Shown here: one piece after another, positions 31,108-35,203 of the stretch
How positions within the stretch are numbered: the stretch's first letter is position 1
How the letters are laid out: each line of letters starts with the position of its first letter
From: JBMNOI01 sp050942995
GTDB lineage: Bacteria > Chloroflexota > Anaerolineae > UBA1429
Length of the DNA stretch: 35,203 nucleotides
Assembly (NCBI GenBank): GCA_050942995.1
Contig: JBMNOI010000025.1
Span: 1-35,203 of the forward strand
Direction: 5' to 3'
The notes under the pieces: model-generated
Seen by the model: the letters and a program-made list of their open reading frames with translations, nothing else
Told to the model about the DNA's origin: nothing
The model's database searches: none
Program-made: the position numbers and the translations under genes

Positions 31108-32607
31108 ATGGTATCCGAGCCCAGGTGGATGGAAGGATTGACGTTCGATGACGTGGTGATATGCCCCGGTCGCTCGTCGGTGCTTCCCGCTCATGTCAAC
31201 ATCTCGACTCAACTCACCGCCAGGATCCGCCTGAATATCCCCGTTATCTCGGCATCGATGGACACTGTGACCGAGGGCCGCATGGCCATCGCCATTGCCC
31301 GTGAGGGAGGATTGGGCATCATTCACCGCAACTGCTCCATCGAGGAGCAGGCCGCCGAAGTGGACAAGGTCAAGCGTTCTGAATCGGGCATGATTGTGTC
31401 GCCCATCACGTTGCCGCCATCGGCTACGTTGGGCCAGGCCAAAGCCATCATGGCCAACTATCACATCTCGGGTGTTCCCATCACCGAGGGCAAACGTCTG
31501 GTCGGCATCCTCACCAACCGTGATATTCGCTTTGCCAACGATCACGATGACCGGCCGGTGACAGAGTATATGACGTCGCAAAACCTGGTGGTGGCCCCTA
31601 TCGGCACGACGCTGGAAGAGGCGCAGGTCATCCTCCAGAAGCACCGCATCGAAAAGCTACCCCTGGTCGATGAGAACTATCACCTTAAAGGGCTCATCAC
31701 CGTCAAGGATATCCAGAAGAAGCGCGATTATCCCTGGGCGGCCAAAGACTCTAACGGGCGTCTGCTGGCCGGAGCGGCTGTGGGTGTGGGCGCCGACATG
31801 GTGGATCGTGCCGCCGCGCTGATCGAGGCGGGTGTCGATGTGCTATCTATCGATACGGCACACGGGCATTCGGATATGGTGCTGCGCGCGACGGAGAAGC
31901 TGCGCGGCCTCTATCCCGATGTGTCGCTGCTGGTGGGGAATGTGGTGACCGAAGAGGGAACCCGCGATCTGATCGCTGCCGGAGCCGATGCCATCAAGGT
32001 GGGCGTGGGCGCCGGGTCGATCTGCACCACCCGCATCGTGGCCGGCTGCGGCATGCCCCAGTTGACGGCGGTGATGAACTGTTATCGCGCAGCGGCCGAA
32101 CATGGCATCCCCATCATCGCCGATGGCGGTATCCGTTACTCGGGCGATATCGTCAAGGCGCTGGCCGCCGGGGCAAGCTGTGTGATGCTGGGCAGCCTGC
32201 TGGCCGGTGTGGACGAGAGCCCGGGCGAGGTGGTGATCTACGAGGGGCGTCGCTTCAAGGAATATCGGGGCATGGGCTCTCTCGGGGCCATGCGCGGAGG
32301 GTTTAGCCGAGATCGCTACGCTACGGCGCAGGACGATGCCGCCTCGGCCAGCGCCGAGCGGGCCAGCGGCAAGCTGGTGCCCGAGGGCATCGAAGGCCGT
32401 GTTGCCTACAAGGGGAACCTGAGCGATTCGATATTCCAGCTTATGGGTGGCCTGCGCTCGGGTATGGGCTATGTGGGCGCCACCAATCTGGACGAACTCA
32501 AGGAAAAGGCCACCTTTGTGCGCATCTCCAGCGCGGGATATGTAGAGAGCCATCCGCACAGCGTGATCATTACCCGTGAAGCGCCGAACTATCAGCTTCA
32601 ACCCTGA
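31108..32607 (+). CDS. guaB: Inosine-5'-monophosphate dehydrogenase
   Basis: GuaB oxidises IMP to XMP with NAD, the first step to GMP. The 499-residue product has the barrel start LTFDDVVICPGRSSVLP, two CBS domains at about 95-205, SIDTAHGHSDMV, and the catalytic loop GVGAGSICTTR with C306. The late active-site stretch GYVGATNLDELKEKA is present. CBS domains bind adenine and guanine nucleotides and adjust activity in this family. GAGGAGG lies four to five bases before the ATG at 31108. The frame extends upstream to 31039 but that stretch contains the hairpin and is rejected. Confidence 0.97.
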   Translation: MVSEPRWMEGLTFDDVVICPGRSSVLPAHVNISTQLTARIRLNIPVISASMDTVTEGRMAIAIAREGGLGIIHRNCSIEEQAAEVDKVKRSESGMIVSPITLPPSATLGQAKAIMANYHISGVPITEGKRLVGILTNRDIRFANDHDDRPVTEYMTSQNLVVAPIGTTLEEAQVILQKHRIEKLPLVDENYHLKGLITVKDIQKKRDYPWAAKDSNGRLLAGAAVGVGADMVDRAAALIEAGVDVLSIDTAHGHSDMVLRATEKLRGLYPDVSLLVGNVVTEEGTRDLIAAGADAIKVGVGAGSICTTRIVAGCGMPQLTAVMNCYRAAAEHGIPIIADGGIRYSGDIVKALAAGASCVMLGSLLAGVDESPGEVVIYEGRRFKEYRGMGSLGAMRGGFSRDRYATAQDDAASASAERASGKLVPEGIEGRVAYKGNLSDSIFQLMGGLRSGMGYVGATNLDELKEKATFVRISSAGYVESHPHSVIITREAPNYQLQP

Positions 32608-32667
32608 GCGAGTAGCACGCAAGACGATCTATCACCAACGTAGAATAGCAAAGCGGAGAACAATCCT

Positions 32668-35203
32668 GTGGACCGTATATATCGCGTAACGGTGGACTCG
32701 CTCCCGGGAGAGATGCCGGCGGGCTATCTTTTGGGGGATATCGCCGATCTGGGCATTCATAGCGTCGATCGGGTCGAGCGCTCGGCCGTCTATTTCCTGC
32801 GCGGCGATCTGGACGATGCAGATGTCGAGCGGCTCTGTCATGAACTGTTGGCCGACCCTATTGTGCAGCGGGCGCGCCGGGAATCGGTCGATAAGCCGAT
32901 GCCGGTGCCCGAGGGGGCGGTGCGGGTAGAGGTGGGCCTGCTGCCCGGTGTGACCGATAGCGTGGCCGCCAACCTGCTGGCCCGTGCCCGATTGTTGGGC
33001 ATGGAGGGGCTGCGTGCCGCGGCCTCGGCCGAGAGCTATACGTTGTACGGCGACCTGACGGATGACCAAGTGCACCTCATCGCCCGGCGGCTGCTCCATA
33101 ATGACGTCATCCAGTACTATCACCTGGGCCGACTCGAGCCCCATGTGGGCGTCGAGCCGCCCGCGGTGGAGCTACGCGCCGAGACGGTGCCGCTGTCCGG
33201 CCTGTGCGACGATGAGCTGCTGCGTCTTTCGCAGGAGCGATTGCTCGCGCTGGATCTGGCCGAAATGCGGGCCGTGCAATCTTATTTCGCTGCGGAGGGC
33301 CGCGAGCCCACCGACGTTGAACTGGAGAGTATCGCCCAAACCTGGTCGGAGCACTGCGCGCACAAGACGTTCAAAGGAATCGTCGAGTACACCGAAGAGA
33401 CCCCCGACGGTCCGGTGCAGGAACGCATCGACAGTCTGATCAAGACCTATCTGCGCGCCGCGACAGAGCGTGTGGCCGCGCCCTGGGTGCGCTCGGCGTT
33501 CGTAGACAATGCCGGCATCATCGATTTCGATGACGATTACGAGATATCGTTCAAAGTCGAGACCCACAATCACCCCTCGGCGCTGGAGCCCTTTGGCGGG
33601 GCCAATACCGGTGTGGGGGGCGTGGTGCGCGATATCATGGGCGTCTCGGCGCGACCCATCGCCAACACCGATGTGCTCTGCTTCGGTCCTCTGGATATAC
33701 CGGCAGACGAGCTGCCCGCGGGGGTGCTCCATCCCCGGCGGATCTATGGCGGGGTGATATCCGGCGTCGAAGATTACGGCAACAAGATGGGCATTCCCAC
33801 GGTGAACGGCAGCATCGCCTTCGATCCGGGATACACCGCCAACCCGCTGGTGTATTGCGGCTGTCTGGGTATTGCGCCGGTGGGGCTGCACGTGCGCCAG
33901 GCTCGCCCCGGCGATCTGGTTGTGGTGCTGGGTGGGCGCACCGGCCGCGACGGCCTGCACGGCGCGACCTTTTCGTCTATCGAGCTGACTCACGAGACGG
34001 GCGAAACCTCGGGCGGGGCGGTGCAGATCGGCAACCCGATCACGGAAAAGATGATGCTGGACGCCATCCTGGTGGCGCGTGACCGGCGTCTCTACAATGC
34101 CATCACCGATTGTGGCGCCGGAGGGCTCTCTTCGGCAGTGAGCGAGATGGGCGCCGAGATCGGCGTGACGGTGCAGCTCGAGCGCGTGCCGCTCAAATAC
34201 CACGGCCTGCAGCCCTGGGAGATATGGCTCTCTGAGGCGCAGGAGCGTATGGTGCTGGCCGTGCCGCCGGAGAACGAGGCGGCTCTGCGGCGCATCTGTG
34301 ACAATTACTCGGTCGAGATGACCGTTATCGGCACCTTTACCGACGATGCCCGGCTGCATCTGCGCTATGGTGACATGGTCGTGGCCGATATGTCCATGGC
34401 CTTTTTGCACAACGGCGCGCCGCGCCGGGTGCTGCGCGCTTGCTGGACTCTGCGCGAACATGGCGAGCCTGAGGGAATGCTGGCGCTGACCGGTCGTGAG
34501 CTGGTCGGCGACCTGCTGGCCATCCTGAGCCATCCCAACGTGCGCAGCAAAGAGGATGTGGTACGCCGTTACGATCACGAGGTGCAGGGCGGTACGGTGG
34601 TCAAGCCCTTTACCGGTGTGATGGACGACGGCCCTTCGGATGCCGCAGTGCTCAAGCCGCTGGAGGTGGCCGATTCGTGGCGGGGCATCGCCCTGGGATG
34701 TGCCTTTAACCCCGCCTATGGCGCGATCGATCCCTACGCCATGGCTGTGTCGGCTATCGACGAGGCGGTGCGCAATGTGGTGGCGGTGGGCGCCGACCCC
34801 GAGCATATCGCCATTCTGGATAATTTCTGCTGGGGGAACCCGTTGCTGGCCGACCGAATGGGCGATCTGGTGCGCGCCTGCAAGGGCTGCTATGACGGGG
34901 CGGTGCAATATGGCACTCCCTTTATCTCGGGTAAAGACAGCCTGAACAACGAATACGCCGATGGCATCACCGGTCAGCAGGTGGCCATTCCGCCGTCGTT
35001 GCTCATCTCAGCGATGGGCATTGTGCCCGACGTGCGCGAGGCCTGCACCATGGATCTCAAAGCACCGGGGAACACGCTCTATATCCTGGGTGAGACACGG
35101 CGCGAGCTGGGCGGCTCGTACTACTATCGACTGCACGGCCATGTGGGCAATTCGGTGCCCGGTATGGCCGAGGCGGGGCTGGCGACGGCGCGGGCGCTGC
35201 ACG
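32668..35203 (+). CDS. purL: Phosphoribosylformylglycinamidine synthase with PurS-like N-terminus (runs off right edge)
   Basis: PurL makes FGAM from FGAR, ATP and ammonia in de novo purine synthesis. The gene is open to the window end (845 codons). The first ~165 residues look like two PurS-type units: one at about 1-80 (IYRVTVDSLPG) and one at about 85-165 (VRVEVGLLPGVTDSVAANLLARARLLG). Then follows the PurL core: SEHCAHKTFKG with H229, VETHNHPSALEPFGGANTGVGGVVRDIMG split over positions 33557-33640, and GGRTGRDGLHGATFSS. PurS normally is a separate small subunit in small-PurL organisms. Whether a glutaminase domain follows cannot be seen. The GTG start has GGAG about ten bases upstream; 60 bp separate it from guaB. 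Confidence 0.93.
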   Translation, partial: MDRIYRVTVDSLPGEMPAGYLLGDIADLGIHSVDRVERSAVYFLRGDLDDADVERLCHELLADPIVQRARRESVDKPMPVPEGAVRVEVGLLPGVTDSVAANLLARARLLGMEGLRAAASAESYTLYGDLTDDQVHLIARRLLHNDVIQYYHLGRLEPHVGVEPPAVELRAETVPLSGLCDDELLRLSQERLLALDLAEMRAVQSYFAAEGREPTDVELESIAQTWSEHCAHKTFKGIVEYTEETPDGPVQERIDSLIKTYLRAATERVAAPWVRSAFVDNAGIIDFDDDYEISFKVETHNHPSALEPFGGANTGVGGVVRDIMGVSARPIANTDVLCFGPLDIPADELPAGVLHPRRIYGGVISGVEDYGNKMGIPTVNGSIAFDPGYTANPLVYCGCLGIAPVGLHVRQARPGDLVVVLGGRTGRDGLHGATFSSIELTHETGETSGGAVQIGNPITEKMMLDAILVARDRRLYNAITDCGAGGLSSAVSEMGAEIGVTVQLERVPLKYHGLQPWEIWLSEAQERMVLAVPPENEAALRRICDNYSVEMTVIGTFTDDARLHLRYGDMVVADMSMAFLHNGAPRRVLRACWTLREHGEPEGMLALTGRELVGDLLAILSHPNVRSKEDVVRRYDHEVQGGTVVKPFTGVMDDGPSDAAVLKPLEVADSWRGIALGCAFNPAYGAIDPYAMAVSAIDEAVRNVVAVGADPEHIAILDNFCWGNPLLADRMGDLVRACKGCYDGAVQYGTPFISGKDSLNNEYADGITGQQVAIPPSLLISAMGIVPDVREACTMDLKAPGNTLYILGETRRELGGSYYYRLHGHVGNSVPGMAEAGLATARALH

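Noticed and set aside
33172..34908. Minus-strand open frame of 578 codons
   Set aside because: Antisense to purL; the product is rich in His, Gln and Arg as expected from shadow frames and shows no domain.

Overview
The window is a continuous, GC-rich, gene-dense stretch of bacterial chromosome with about 27 protein-coding genes. No rRNA, tRNA, CRISPR array, insertion sequence or prophage is visible. Most genes are housekeeping genes. The best guess for the organism is a member of the Chloroflexota, near Anaerolineae or Caldilineae. This is an inference from the gene content: a translin-family protein, membrane proteins with Thr/Pro linkers, an Obg-NadD pair, a secreted fibronectin protein ending in FLPMVQR, and a PurL with a PurS-like N-terminus. 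It has not been tested by phylogeny.

Layout, left arm (1-9771, all minus strand). A transcription unit starting from a good promoter at 4008-4036 reads hisS, nadK, a B-box-like zinc-finger membrane protein, then recN, which runs off the left edge. Upstream of it lies a five-gene cassette (7821 down to 4102): a zinc-ribbon/TPR membrane protein, a translin-family protein, a small membrane protein that looks like the N-terminal half of a Cas4-type nuclease, an L,D-transpeptidase, and a second membrane protein that looks like the C-terminal half of the same nuclease. This split, membrane-anchored Cas4-like pair is the most unusual thing here. A secreted DUF5107-like protein follows, with a promoter placed so that its mRNA should be leaderless.

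Middle (9839-18693, plus strand). A divergent promoter drives a membrane-anchored TPR protein and then a tiny membrane protein. A separate promoter drives obgE, nadD, a xylose-isomerase-like TIM-barrel protein, a class V aminotransferase and a DUF1638 protein, with a perfect 40-bp palindrome before the last. Transketolase has its own promoter and ends at a strong hairpin, convergent with an MFS transporter and a tartrate/D-malate dehydrogenase on the minus strand (18809-21280).

Right arm (21433-35203, plus strand). Here lie an M20 peptidase, M17 leucyl aminopeptidase, a ComEA-like DNA-binding protein, a conserved protein of unknown function, a membrane-anchored prolyl-iminopeptidase-like hydrolase, and a secreted M23-like/fibronectin protein. 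The window ends with a purine cluster, purA-guaB-purL, covering both AMP and GMP branches plus a de novo step. Its leader carries a terminator-like hairpin between promoter and gene. PurL runs off the right edge. No gap between genes exceeds 300 bases; notable gaps are described as separate entries.
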